NCBI GenBank assembly: GCA_035307765.1
Contig: DATGHU010000051.1
Span: 1 to 64,000, forward strand
DNA from: a bacterium
GTDB taxonomy: Bacteria > Sysuimicrobiota > Sysuimicrobiia > Sysuimicrobiales > Segetimicrobiaceae
Direction: 5' to 3'
Length of the DNA stretch: 64,000 nt
In this document: piece by piece, positions 16,593 through 25,244 of the stretch
Numbering within the stretch: position 1 is the stretch's first letter
Layout of the letters: each line of letters opens with the position of its first letter
Position numbers and translations under genes: made by a program
The notes under the pieces: generated by a model
The model's database searches: none
Told to the model about the DNA's origin: nothing
The model's input: the letters and a program-made list of their open reading frames with translations, nothing else

Positions 16593-16615
16593 CCCGGAAC
16601 GTCGGAGCGCAGGCG

Positions 16616-18036
16616 GTGGCGCGGGTGGACGGCGGGATCGAGGGGGGACCGACCGGATCGCCGGGTTTGTCGAGGGGGCCACGTTTGAGCGGCTCCCGGC
16701 TGCGGTGGTGCAGAGGACCAAGGAGGTGCTCTACGACGGCCTCGGCGCCCTGTTGTCCGCCACCTCCGCCCGGTACGACAACGGTGAGGTCCTGGGGCGG
16801 TTCGGGCGCGAGGTGGGCGGCACTCCTGAGGCGCAGGTGTTCGGGGCGGAGTTCAGGACCAACATCGAGACGGCGGCGCTCATCAACGGGACATTCGGTT
16901 ACTACTGCGACGTGGAAAGCCACCACCCGGGCGCGATCATGCACGCGATCGCCATCGTGGGTCCCGCTGCCCTGGCGGTCGGCGAGAAGTGCCGCCGGGA
17001 CGTGCTCACCGCGATCGTCGTCGGCATCGACGTCGGCTGCCGGGTCAGCGCCGCGCTCGGAGGCGCCGCCCTGGTATGCGCGCGGGTTTCACCCGTCGTG
17101 CGTCGCCGGGACGTTCGGGGTGCTCGCGGCCGCGGCGCGCCTGATCGGGCTGCGGGGGGCGCCGCGGCGGCACGCGTTTGGACTCGCCGGCACCTCGGCC
17201 TCAGGTCTGCTGGCCTGGGTGAGCGATCCGAGCGAGCACTCCCGCCCGTACAACATGGGGCTCGCGGCCGGGCACGGCGTGCGGGCCGCGCACCTGGCCT
17301 CCTGCGGTTTCGGCGGCCCCCCGGCGGTGTTTGCCGGGAAGTATCCGCTGGGTCAGGCGTTCAGCGGGCGGTGGGACGGACGGGCGCTCTGCGACGGGCT
17401 CGGCGAGCGGTTCAAGGTCATGGAGATGACGTTCAAGCGCTACGCCTGCTGTGCGTTCATCCACCCCGGGCTCGACGGCCTTCTGGACATCCGGGCGGCG
17501 GACGCCGTGGCCCCCGAGGCGATGCGGCGGATCACCCTGCGGTGCCCCCGCTCCGGCTACCACGTGATCGACGGCAACCCGTTGCGCTCGCATTGCGCCC
17601 AGTACGTGCTGGCGCTCGCCGCCCATAAAGGCGGAGTGGAGTTTTCCGATATTCTCCACGACCGTCGGGGCGATCCCGAGATCCGGCGGCTTTCCGAGAA
17701 CATCCAGGTGGTCGGCGACGAGGAGCTGGATCAAACCTACCCCGATCTCTACCGGTCCATCATCGAGATCGAGACGACGGGCGGACGCCGGTTCCGCCGC
17801 GACGTGACGTATCCGAAAGGTGCCCCGGAGTGCCCGCTGACCCCCCCGAACTTCGGGAGAAGTTCGCGACCCTGACCCGCGAGGTGATTTCCCCGGGCCG
17901 GGGCGAGGAGATCGGGGCGATGATCGATCGCCTGGAGGACGTCGAGGATATCGGCGCGCTGGCGAGGCTCTTGGGACGAGAGCACCGTCCGGGCGCATCA
18001 GTGGAGCGGCGGCGCGGAAGACCCCCCGCATCCTGA
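16616..18036 (+). pseudogene. MmgE/PrpD family protein, interrupted by three frameshifts
   Basis: The whole length of an MmgE/PrpD protein (about 470 residues) is present but spread over two frames. A start at GTG 16616 gives ARVDGGIEG. After a run of six G (16642-16647) the frame changes to DRIAGFVEGATFERLPAAVV through DVGCRVSAALGGAAL. Near 17068 it returns to WYARGFHPSCVAGTFG, the family's diagnostic histidine segment. At a run of seven C near 17846 it shifts again to PADPPELREKFATLT and ends at TGA 18036. The family includes 2-methylcitrate dehydratase, aconitate decarboxylase and iminodisuccinate epimerase. The indels lie at or near homopolymers, so sequencing error is possible; otherwise the gene is dead. 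Confidence 0.75.
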
Positions 18037-18326
18037 CCCCCATATCCCACCCGGCGGCCCCGGAGCAGGCGATGATGGCCGCGGTGCCCAGGGTTAGGTC
18101 GATCTTCTCCCATACTTCTTCGAAGACTCCGGCCCCGCCACCGACTGCGCTAATCCGAAAGATAACCCAAACCATCACCCGGAATAGACTGAACCTCTCC
18201 CCCCTGCGGTAGGTAAGGGGTAGGGAAACGAGACATCCGGACGGATGGCGCACCTCATACGTTCGGAGGGTTCTTCGTCACGTTGCGGGGTCTGGTGGCA
18301 CTGAGCGACAGGAAGGAGCGCGCGGA
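18037..18326. other. Intergenic region before the ECF sigma gene
   Basis: About 290 bases. It should contain the promoter of the sigma-factor operon; GGAATA at about 18181 is only a loose ECF-like -35. Read leftward, the stretch around 18020-18130 has codon bias like a real gene (a peptide containing IDLTLGTAAIIACSG) but I recognise no family. It may be a scrap or chance. Confidence 0.3.
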
Positions 18327-18836
18327 ATGAACCGAGAGGATTTCGCCGGGATCTACGACGTGCAGTATCCGCGGGTGTTCCGCTACCTGCTGTGGCGGTT
18401 GCGCAACCGGGACGCCGCTGAGGAAATGACGGCGGAGGTGTTTGCCACGGCGCTCGCCGCATTTCAGAAGGGGACGACGCCGAAGCACGTCGGGAGCTGG
18501 CTCGTCGGCATCGCGGACCACTTCGCCTTGCGGTCCTGGCGGAGGCAGCGAACCGAGCGAGCGGCACTGTCCGAGAGTCCCGGGACCGAGCGGGATCCGG
18601 AGGAGCTGGTTCTGGCGCGATTGGAGCGGGATGAGATCTGGCGCTGCGTGGACGCGTTGAGCCCGGAGCATCAACAGGTCATCCTGCTTCGGATCGTTGC
18701 GGGGTTGAGCGCGCGCGAAGTCGGGGGGCTCACGGGAAAGACCGAGGAAGCCGTGAGGAGTCTGCAGCTTCGTGCGCTTCATGCATTCCGAGTTCGTTGG
18801 AGGGAGGCACAGGCCGATGCAGGGCTACGCAGCTGA
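18327..18836 (+). CDS. ECF-type RNA polymerase sigma factor
   Basis: A 169-residue extracytoplasmic-function sigma factor. Region 2 is at about residues 5-75 (FAGIYDVQYPRVFRYLLWRL, then DAAEEMTAEVFATAL), which melts and reads the -10 element. Region 4 is at about 110-160 (LSPEHQQVILLRIVAGLSAREVG, then GKTEEAVRSLQLRAL), a helix-turn-helix for the -35 element. AGGAAGGAG precedes ATG 18327. Its last 20 bases overlap the next gene, encoding a membrane protein with a cytoplasmic N-terminus, the classical sigma/regulator arrangement. Targets are unknown. Confidence 0.92.
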   Translation: MNREDFAGIYDVQYPRVFRYLLWRLRNRDAAEEMTAEVFATALAAFQKGTTPKHVGSWLVGIADHFALRSWRRQRTERAALSESPGTERDPEELVLARLERDEIWRCVDALSPEHQQVILLRIVAGLSAREVGGLTGKTEEAVRSLQLRALHAFRVRWREAQADAGLRS

Positions 18837-20781
18837 GCGTTCTGACCCGCTGGGCGAGAACCGCCTAGAGGCGCTGCTCGGGGATTTGCTGGGGAAGGAA
18901 CGCCCCGAGTGGCAGCGCATTACCGCGGAGACTCCGGACCTCGCCGAACTTGGCGAGGCAGCTCGGCGGCTCCGGGTCGTCAGCCTGCGGGCGCCGCTCC
19001 CCGAAGGGCGATTTGCGGTGCGGCAGGCGCTGCTGGTTGCGGCGCAGCAGGTCCGGGATTCCGTGGCGCCGGGGAGAGCGGCATGGCGGCGGGCGGGACT
19101 CTGGCTGAGCGTGGCGGCCCTCGTCGCGATCGCGGGAGCATTTGGTCTGGGCGCTGGTCTGCTCGATCCCCTCGCTCCGCCCTCCAGTCCGGTGTACGGT
19201 TTGAGACTCGCGGTGGACAAAGCGCGGGGCGTGTTCATCCCCGGCTACCCGGTAACGGGTCAGTACGCGCTGAACTACCAATTCTCGCCCGTCCAGGTGC
19301 CGAGCGCGGGTGGCGTGACCACGACCGATGGGAAAATCGGCGGGCTGCCCGTGCGGTTGACAATGACGGCGTCGGGCGCATGCCCGGCCGGCGGACCCTG
19401 CGGGAAGTTTGTCGTGGGGGTGGCCGGACTCTCGACCGAGGCACGCACACGGCTCGGGGAGCTTCGAGGGACGTTTGCCTGCGGTTCCGGTGGGTGCATC
19501 CTGACGGTGACCGAAGCGACGGGAATATTCGCTGAGGTGAACGGATCCCGAGTGTCGGTGGGAGGATCGGGGGCAAGCGAAGGGCAGCTGGGATCCAAGA
19601 TGAACTCGCTCGGGGATTGGGTGAATCATGTCGCCGCGGCGGCCGAGCAGTTGAAGGCGAGCGGGCTGCTGCCGGCTGGGCTCACGGTCGGAGACCTTGT
19701 CAAGGACGCGGTGACCAACGAGAAGACCGGCGGGCGCCCGGGTGGAAACGGCGGAACGGGGGCTCCCAAGGGCACCAATCTCAGCACGAAGCAGGGGGCC
19801 GTGGTTGACGCTCGCGATGGCATCCACGCCCGCGGATCCAGGGGAACGGGTCCCGTCGGCCCCGCCTCCAGCGCGAGCAGCATCGCCGGCGGTTCCTCGG
19901 TGCAGGGCGACACCGGAGTTCGTGGCGCCGCGCCCAATATCGACCTCGGCGTGCATGGTGGCATCGGCGTCACGGGCGACTCGCCTACGCCCAACCCTAG
20001 CATCGACTCGGCTTCCTCGGTCCCCACCGGTCGCAACCGTGTTGGTGCCGGTGCCACACTCGTAGGCGGCCCTGGCGCTCACCATGTTAACGTCGGCATC
20101 GGAGCACGCAGCGATAAGACAGGCGCCGGCGGCGAGGCCGCCGTCGGCGGCCTGGGCGTGGGCGTCGGTGGTGGGACCGGCGTAAAAGGCGGCAGCGGCA
20201 TCAGTGTCGGGGCCGGGGCGAACGTGAGCGGCAGCGGTGTCAGTGTGGGCGCCGGAGCGAACGTGAGCGGCAGCGGCGTCAGTGTCGGCGCCGGGGCGAA
20301 TGTGACCGGCAGCGGCGTCAGTGTCGGTGCCGGGACCACCGTGAACGGCGGGGGTGGAGGCGTCATCGTGACCAACGGGGTTACCCTGGGCACCAGCGGC
20401 GTGAGCGGGGGGGGCACTGTGAGCACAGGTGGCAGTGGCGCTGGAGGAGGGACCGCCGGTAGCAGCGAGGCCGGCGGCGCCAACGTAGGTGGGAGTTCGA
20501 GCGGCGGGGCCAGCGCGAGCGGTGGGGCCAGTGCCAGCGGGAGCGGGGCCAGCGCGAGCGGTGGGGCCAGTGCCAGCGGGAGCGGGGTTACCGCGAGCGG
20601 CGGGGTCACTGCCAGTGGGGGCGGCGCCAGCAGCACAGGCAGTGGGGGTATCGGCATCGGCATTGGCATTGGGCTCAACCTTGGTGGAATCAACATCGGT
20701 GTGGGGCTCAACCTCGGCGGTGGTGGGGGCGTTTCTGGAGGCGGGGGTACGAGCGGGGGCACCGGCAACAACTCGCGGTAG
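18817..20781 (+). CDS. Single-TM membrane protein with long Gly/Ser-rich repeat domain, partner of the ECF sigma factor
   Basis: A 654-residue protein. Residues 1-90 are cytoplasmic and helical (RLEALLGDLLGKERPEWQRI, RFAVRQALLVAAQQVRD). One transmembrane helix follows at about 95-113 (LWLSVAALVAIAGAFGLGAG). PPSSPVYGLRLAVDKAR next to it resembles the DUF5667-type segment common in proteins encoded after ECF sigma genes. The rest is extracytoplasmic: a small domain with a likely disulphide pair (GGPCGKF; FACGSGGCIL), then about 330 residues of Gly/Ser/Ala-rich repeats. ATG 18817 overlaps the sigma gene and follows GGAGGGAGG. I infer an anti-sigma or envelope-sensing role; the repeats could be a flexible or beta-structured surface stalk. 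No ZAS anti-sigma zinc motif (HxxxCxxC) is visible. Confidence 0.7.
   Translation: MQGYAAERSDPLGENRLEALLGDLLGKERPEWQRITAETPDLAELGEAARRLRVVSLRAPLPEGRFAVRQALLVAAQQVRDSVAPGRAAWRRAGLWLSVAALVAIAGAFGLGAGLLDPLAPPSSPVYGLRLAVDKARGVFIPGYPVTGQYALNYQFSPVQVPSAGGVTTTDGKIGGLPVRLTMTASGACPAGGPCGKFVVGVAGLSTEARTRLGELRGTFACGSGGCILTVTEATGIFAEVNGSRVSVGGSGASEGQLGSKMNSLGDWVNHVAAAAEQLKASGLLPAGLTVGDLVKDAVTNEKTGGRPGGNGGTGAPKGTNLSTKQGAVVDARDGIHARGSRGTGPVGPASSASSIAGGSSVQGDTGVRGAAPNIDLGVHGGIGVTGDSPTPNPSIDSASSVPTGRNRVGAGATLVGGPGAHHVNVGIGARSDKTGAGGEAAVGGLGVGVGGGTGVKGGSGISVGAGANVSGSGVSVGAGANVSGSGVSVGAGANVTGSGVSVGAGTTVNGGGGGVIVTNGVTLGTSGVSGGGTVSTGGSGAGGGTAGSSEAGGANVGGSSSGGASASGGASASGSGASASGGASASGSGVTASGGVTASGGGASSTGSGGIGIGIGIGLNLGGINIGVGLNLGGGGGVSGGGGTSGGTGNNSR
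20191..20346 (+). repeat. 36-bp in-frame tandem repeats encoding GSGVSVGAGANV
   Basis: Just over four copies of a 36-base unit encode G-S-G-[IV]-S-V-G-A-G-[AT]-[NT]-V. The copies differ mainly at synonymous third positions (GCC/GCG, GGC/GGT), so the protein sequence is kept while the DNA drifts. The unit lies within the Gly/Ser-rich part of the ECF-associated membrane protein. Confidence 0.85.
20503..20645 (+). repeat. Gly-Ala-Ser short repeats (GGASAS / SGSG)
   Basis: Units such as GGASASGGASASGSGASAS and the variant GVTASGG follow each other in frame. One 42-base segment (AGCGCGAGCGGTGGGGCCAG onward) occurs twice almost identically, which suggests recent duplication. It is part of the same extracytoplasmic domain as the 36-bp repeats. 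Confidence 0.75.
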
Positions 20782-20798
20782 GGTCTGGAAAGGGAATC

Positions 20799-22862
20799 AT
20801 GCGATCATCCGCGAGCGAGGTCCACAAGCATGGCGGCACGGGAAAGCCGGTGCGGCCGCTTCACCGCGTCGCCAACGTTCTCCAAAGCGGGGAGGGCGCG
20901 AGCGAGGATCTGGCCCACTACCGCGAGTTGTTCGAGAACGCCAGCGACTTGATCTACACGACTGACCTGGCGGGGAATTTCACATCTATTAATCCCGTTG
21001 GGGAAAAACTCACGCGGTACACGCGCGAGGAACTCCTCGCATCGAATATCGGTCAGATCGTTGCGGCGGAGAGCCTCAGCACGGTTCTGCAAATGCTGGA
21101 CCACGCCGTCAGGGGCTTGAGCTCCACGACCTGCGAACTCGAAGTCCTGGCCAAGGACGGCCGTCAGGTCCCGCTGGAGGTATGCTCGCGTCCAATCACC
21201 CAGGACGGGGAGGTGGTGGGGGTCCACGGGATCGGCCGCGACATCAGCATGCGCAAGCGGACCGATCGGAAGTTCCAGCAGCGCACCGCTCATTTGGAGG
21301 CGTTGAACGCGATCGTTGCGGCCGCGGATGCCGCGCCCGATCTTCCACTGCTGCTGACGGTGGTGATCGACCGGATCCTGGAGGCGCTCGCCCTCGGGAT
21401 GGGCGGGATCTGGGCGGGCGACCACCACGTCGTTCGAGGCCTCTCCCCAGAGATCGGGAAGACCGTGGTGGAGGCCGCTCAGTCCTCTCAGCAGAAGACC
21501 GCCAGCGCGGCCAGCGTAGCCGACTGGCAGGCAACGTCTGGGAACGGGGCACACCCGCTGGCGGAGAGGTGGATCCACATTGGCATCCGGGCGTCCCTCA
21601 CCGTGCCCATCGTGGCCGAGGGCCGGTGTATCGGGGCGTTGATCTTGGCCTCCCCGTACCCCAAGCCATGGACATGGGAGGAAGTCGTCCTCGCTGAGGC
21701 GGTCGGACAGCAAGTCGCGGCGACGGCCGAGGGCCTTCGCATCTTCCAGGAGTCCCAGCAGCACGCCGGGTTGATGAAGCGCCTGGTCGCGCTGAGCGAC
21801 ACTTTGAATCGTCCCGCCATCGTCGCGGACATCGCGACGGCCATCGGACAGGCCGCGCTGAGTCTGAGCGGGGCGACGGGAGGGGCCGTCTACCTCCGCG
21901 GACCGGAAGGCGCCGTCGCCTGCCCGTGGGCCAAAGGGCTGCCCGCTGATTCCGCCATCCCCGACCGCCTGCCGGAGGGGAGTGCGGGGTTGTTTTCGGA
22001 CGTGTCGGCCTTAGCTCCGGACGACGCGATCCGGGGCTTCGCGAGCCGTCAGGGCTTCCGGGCCCTCGGGATCTGGCCGCTCACCTACGAGGGACGGGAG
22101 ATCGCCGGGGTGCTGTGTTACTACGACGAGCCCCATGAGTGGTCGAAGCCGGAGCGGGAGGTCTTTCAGACGTTCACCTGGCAGGCCGCTTCCGCCCTCG
22201 AGAACGCGCGGCTCTACGAGGTGCAGGTCGAGCGCGCGCGCGAACTGGAAACGCTGCACCACAACCTCGAGGAATCATACATCCAGATGGTGCTGGCTCT
22301 GGCACGGGCGATGGACGCCCGAGACGCGTACACCGGAGACCACAGCGACCGCCTGGCCACACTGGCCGATCGCGTGGTCCGGGCGCTCGACCTTCCGGAT
22401 GACGAGGCGAAGGACATCCGCTGGGCGGCGCTCCTGCACGACATCGGGAAGATCGGTTCTCCGGACGGCATCCTGTGCAAACCCGGGCCGTTGACCGAGG
22501 ACGAATGGATGATCATGCGCCGGCACCCGATCGTCGGCGAGGAAATCCTGCGTCCCGTAGAACGCATGCGAGGGGTGGCCAAGATCGTCCGCCATCACCA
22601 GGAGAAATGGGACGGCAGCGGATACCCCGACGGCCTCAGTGGGAAAGCGATCCCCCTTGGGGCTCGCATTCTGGCGGTGGTCGATGCCTACAGCGCGATT
22701 GTTGACGAGCGCCCTTACAAGAAGTCGGGTACCCAAGAAGAGGCGGAGGCGGAAATCCGGCGTTGTGCGGGGGTGCAGTTCGATCCAGAGATTGTGGAGG
22801 TCTTCTGTCGAACACTGAGCGGTGACCATCAGGCATCCGACGCGGTCCTCCTCCGTCGGTGA
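20799..22862 (+). CDS. PAS-GAF-HD-GYP sensor phosphodiesterase
   Basis: A 687-residue cytoplasmic signalling protein with no transmembrane helix. A PAS domain lies at about 45-160 (FENASDLIYTTDLAGNFTSI, ending with VVGVHGIGRDISMRKR). Two GAF-like domains occupy about 175-320 and 325-480. The C-terminal HD-GYP domain carries H547-D548 in LLHDIGKIG, HHQEKWDGSGYPDGL with GYP at 608-610, and a DAYSAI segment. HD-GYP proteins hydrolyse cyclic di-GMP (some act on cGAMP). ATG 20799 lies 17 bases after the repeat protein, so it may be co-transcribed with the sigma operon. Confidence 0.92.
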   Translation: MRSSASEVHKHGGTGKPVRPLHRVANVLQSGEGASEDLAHYRELFENASDLIYTTDLAGNFTSINPVGEKLTRYTREELLASNIGQIVAAESLSTVLQMLDHAVRGLSSTTCELEVLAKDGRQVPLEVCSRPITQDGEVVGVHGIGRDISMRKRTDRKFQQRTAHLEALNAIVAAADAAPDLPLLLTVVIDRILEALALGMGGIWAGDHHVVRGLSPEIGKTVVEAAQSSQQKTASAASVADWQATSGNGAHPLAERWIHIGIRASLTVPIVAEGRCIGALILASPYPKPWTWEEVVLAEAVGQQVAATAEGLRIFQESQQHAGLMKRLVALSDTLNRPAIVADIATAIGQAALSLSGATGGAVYLRGPEGAVACPWAKGLPADSAIPDRLPEGSAGLFSDVSALAPDDAIRGFASRQGFRALGIWPLTYEGREIAGVLCYYDEPHEWSKPEREVFQTFTWQAASALENARLYEVQVERARELETLHHNLEESYIQMVLALARAMDARDAYTGDHSDRLATLADRVVRALDLPDDEAKDIRWAALLHDIGKIGSPDGILCKPGPLTEDEWMIMRRHPIVGEEILRPVERMRGVAKIVRHHQEKWDGSGYPDGLSGKAIPLGARILAVVDAYSAIVDERPYKKSGTQEEAEAEIRRCAGVQFDPEIVEVFCRTLSGDHQASDAVLLRR

Positions 22863-22943
22863 TCGGCGGTCCAGGTGGTGGTTTCCTCGCGCTCGCCGGA
22901 GGGTGGTCTCCGTCACAGGGCTCTGCTGAGCGACCGTGCCCCG

Positions 22944-23726
22944 CTAGCCGCGGCTATAGGGCAGGAAATATCGGCCGGCGCTCGACCCACCGCTGACATC
23001 CAAGACCGACCCGGTGATGTACTCCGCTTGCGTGGATGAGAGGAACAGGACGGCCTCGGCGATCTCGGCGGGCTGCCCCATCCGGCCCCAGGGGATATTC
23101 GTGATCAGCGTCTCTCGATAGGCGGGATTGACGTCGCCGCGGCGCCCCACGTCGATCAGGCCGGGAGAGACGACGTTGACGTGAATGCGGTGCTCGGCCA
23201 GCTCCTGCGCGAGCACTTTGCTGAACATCACGATTGCCGCCTTCGACGCGCAGTAGTGCGACGCGCCCCGCCGGGCCGATCGGTAGGCGCCCGAAGCGAT
23301 ATTGACGATGTGTCCGGCCACGCGTTCCGATACCATCCGGCGCGCGACCTCCCGTGACATCAGAAATGTCCCCTTGAGGTTGGTCTCGATGACCGCATCC
23401 CACTGTTCTTCCGGCATCTCGATCACCGGGCAGTTGGGGTACACCGCGGCGTTGTTCACGAGCACCTCGATCCGCCCCAAGTGTCCGACGGCACCTTGGA
23501 CGATCCGGTCGACCCCCGCGGCGGTGCGGACGTCCCCCGCGACGCCAAACGCCCGGCCCGGCCCGCCCCCGAGTTCCGCCACGACGCTCTTGACCCGATC
23601 GGCGACCACGTCGACCGCCGCCACCCAAGCCCCTTCCTGCACGAACGCCGTCGCGATTCCCCGACCGATTCCCGCGCCCGCTCCGGTGACCACCACACGC
23701 CGTCCCGAAAACGCACCCTCACTCAT
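22944..23726 (-). CDS. SDR family NAD(P)-dependent oxidoreductase
   Basis: A 260-residue classical short-chain dehydrogenase. The cofactor motif TGAGAGIGRG is at about residues 14-23. NNAAVYPN, a serine segment in NIASGAY and the YCASK catalytic pair follow, and the protein ends with YITGSVLDVSGG. I chose the second in-frame ATG (23726) because GGGGGAGG lies at normal distance before it; the first ATG is two codons upstream and too close. It lies in the same direction as the FAD oxidoreductase upstream, across a gap of about 150 bases. The substrate is unknown. Confidence 0.88.
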   Translation of the reverse strand: MSEGAFSGRRVVVTGAGAGIGRGIATAFVQEGAWVAAVDVVADRVKSVVAELGGGPGRAFGVAGDVRTAAGVDRIVQGAVGHLGRIEVLVNNAAVYPNCPVIEMPEEQWDAVIETNLKGTFLMSREVARRMVSERVAGHIVNIASGAYRSARRGASHYCASKAAIVMFSKVLAQELAEHRIHVNVVSPGLIDVGRRGDVNPAYRETLITNIPWGRMGQPAEIAEAVLFLSSTQAEYITGSVLDVSGGSSAGRYFLPYSRG

Positions 23727-23881
23727 CCACATGCCTCCCCCGTCGCGTTCATTCCGGCGATGCTCGGACCGCTCCGCCTGACCAGATTCGCCGTCCGGGG
23801 GCGAAACTCTCCCGCGGTACGTCTCGAGAATCGCGCCGGCGAGGCCGGATGCCTCCGGGGACGGACGAAGGGTGTTCTTGG

Positions 23882-25030
23882 TTAGATCACATTGAGCTCG
23901 TGCAGCGGCCTCCGAGCCAGGATCCGGTCAAACGACAGCGGGCTGAGGTCCAGCGTGCGGTATCCGCCGTCGACGATCAGTTCCGCGATTCCCCGTCCCA
24001 CCCCCGGGGCGTGTTGCAGCCCGTGGCCGCTGAAGCCGTTCGCGAAGAACACGTTGCTGAAGGCGGGATGGGGGCCCACGATTCCGTTGTGATCCAACGT
24101 ATTCAGCTCGTAGTACCCGGACCAGCCCCCCGTGACTTTGACCGCCTGGAACACCGGGACGCGCCGGGCCAGCGCCGGCCAGATGACCTCGTCAAAGCGC
24201 GTGTAGTCCACTTCCAGCGGCAGATCATCCGGGTCCGCTTCGCCCTCCTTGGGGGATGTTCCCCCGATGAACTGCGCGCCCTCGGGACGAAAGTAGACCC
24301 CGGATGGGTCGATGACCAGCGGGCAGTCGGGAACGGCGTCGCGGCAGGCGAATACGAAGATCGTCCGCCGCCGCGCCCGCACGGGGAGCTCAATGTCGAG
24401 CATCGCGGCGATGGAAGCCGCCCAGGGGCCCGCCGCGTTGACCGCGACGTCGCAGGGAACCCGCGACCCGTCGCCGAGGACGACCGCGTTCACCGTCCCA
24501 CCGGTGCGCACGAACCCGGTGGCTTCCTGAGTCAGATATTTGACGCCAAGCGCCACCGCCCGGCGGCGGAACGCCTGGAGCAACAAGTATCCGTCGAACC
24601 ACCCTTCGCCGGAGAGGCCCAGAGATCCGGCGGCGATCCCCTCCGTCGACAGCCACGGGAACCTGGCGGACAGCGCCTTGGGTTCGAGCAGCGCCACCTC
24701 GACCCCGTGCTGCCGCTGCAGGCGGTGGACCGCCTGCAGCGTCGAGAGCGTCGCGCCGGTGGCCAGGAAGAGGTATCCAGGCTCGCGGAGGCCGATGTCC
24801 GCGCTGATCGTCCGGAGGAACGCGATGCCGAAACGAGACAGCTCGATGTTTACCGGGGTCGAGAACTGCTGGCGGATCGCGCTTCCCGATAGGGCCGAGG
24901 AGGCCACCTTGTACGAAGGGTCCCGCTCCACCACGCAGACCTCACCGGAGAATTTCGGATGGCCGGCGACAAAGGACGCGATCGCGCTGCCGATCGCTCC
25001 CCCGCCCACGATTGCGACCTTGAGTGTCAT
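23882..25030 (-). CDS. FAD-dependent oxidoreductase (DAO family)
   Basis: A 382-residue D-amino-acid-oxidase-family flavoprotein. The Rossmann motif VAIVGGGAIGSAIA is at residues 5-18, SSALSGSAIRQQFS is near residue 47, and the C-terminal FAD segment is FFANGFSGHGLQHAPGVGRG. Relatives include sarcosine oxidase, glycine oxidase and FOXRED1-type proteins, which oxidise amino or imino acids and pass electrons to oxygen or a quinone. GGGGAGG before ATG 25030 supports the start. A formamidase gene is divergent to it, suggesting nitrogen-compound use, but the substrate is not readable. Confidence 0.88.
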   Translation of the reverse strand: MTLKVAIVGGGAIGSAIASFVAGHPKFSGEVCVVERDPSYKVASSALSGSAIRQQFSTPVNIELSRFGIAFLRTISADIGLREPGYLFLATGATLSTLQAVHRLQRQHGVEVALLEPKALSARFPWLSTEGIAAGSLGLSGEGWFDGYLLLQAFRRRAVALGVKYLTQEATGFVRTGGTVNAVVLGDGSRVPCDVAVNAAGPWAASIAAMLDIELPVRARRRTIFVFACRDAVPDCPLVIDPSGVYFRPEGAQFIGGTSPKEGEADPDDLPLEVDYTRFDEVIWPALARRVPVFQAVKVTGGWSGYYELNTLDHNGIVGPHPAFSNVFFANGFSGHGLQHAPGVGRGIAELIVDGGYRTLDLSPLSFDRILARRPLHELNVI

Positions 25031-25244
25031 GTTCCTCCCCTCGCCCGAACTGGGATTCCTTGCCCGCCTCTCGGCGATCGGGCGCCTGCCCTCGGGTCGT
25101 CGTCAGGTCGGGGCGGCGGCTCCATGCTGTTCGTGGACGCGCTCCGTCATGCCTTGTCCGTGACATGGGGGAGAACCGACCCATCCCCTCCGAATGTCTC
25201 AGTGCCACCATCCCACGGGCTCCCGCGAAGGAGGCACCACCGAG

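Noticed and set aside
20191-20645. Regular repeats considered as a CRISPR array
   Set aside because: The repeats are contiguous, in frame and encode protein; there are no unique spacers.
20079-20771. A 230-codon Pro/Leu-rich minus-strand frame
   Set aside because: It is the mirror of the Gly/Ser repeats (GGC/AGC read backwards gives GCC/GCT, Pro and Ala/Leu-rich codons), not an independent gene.
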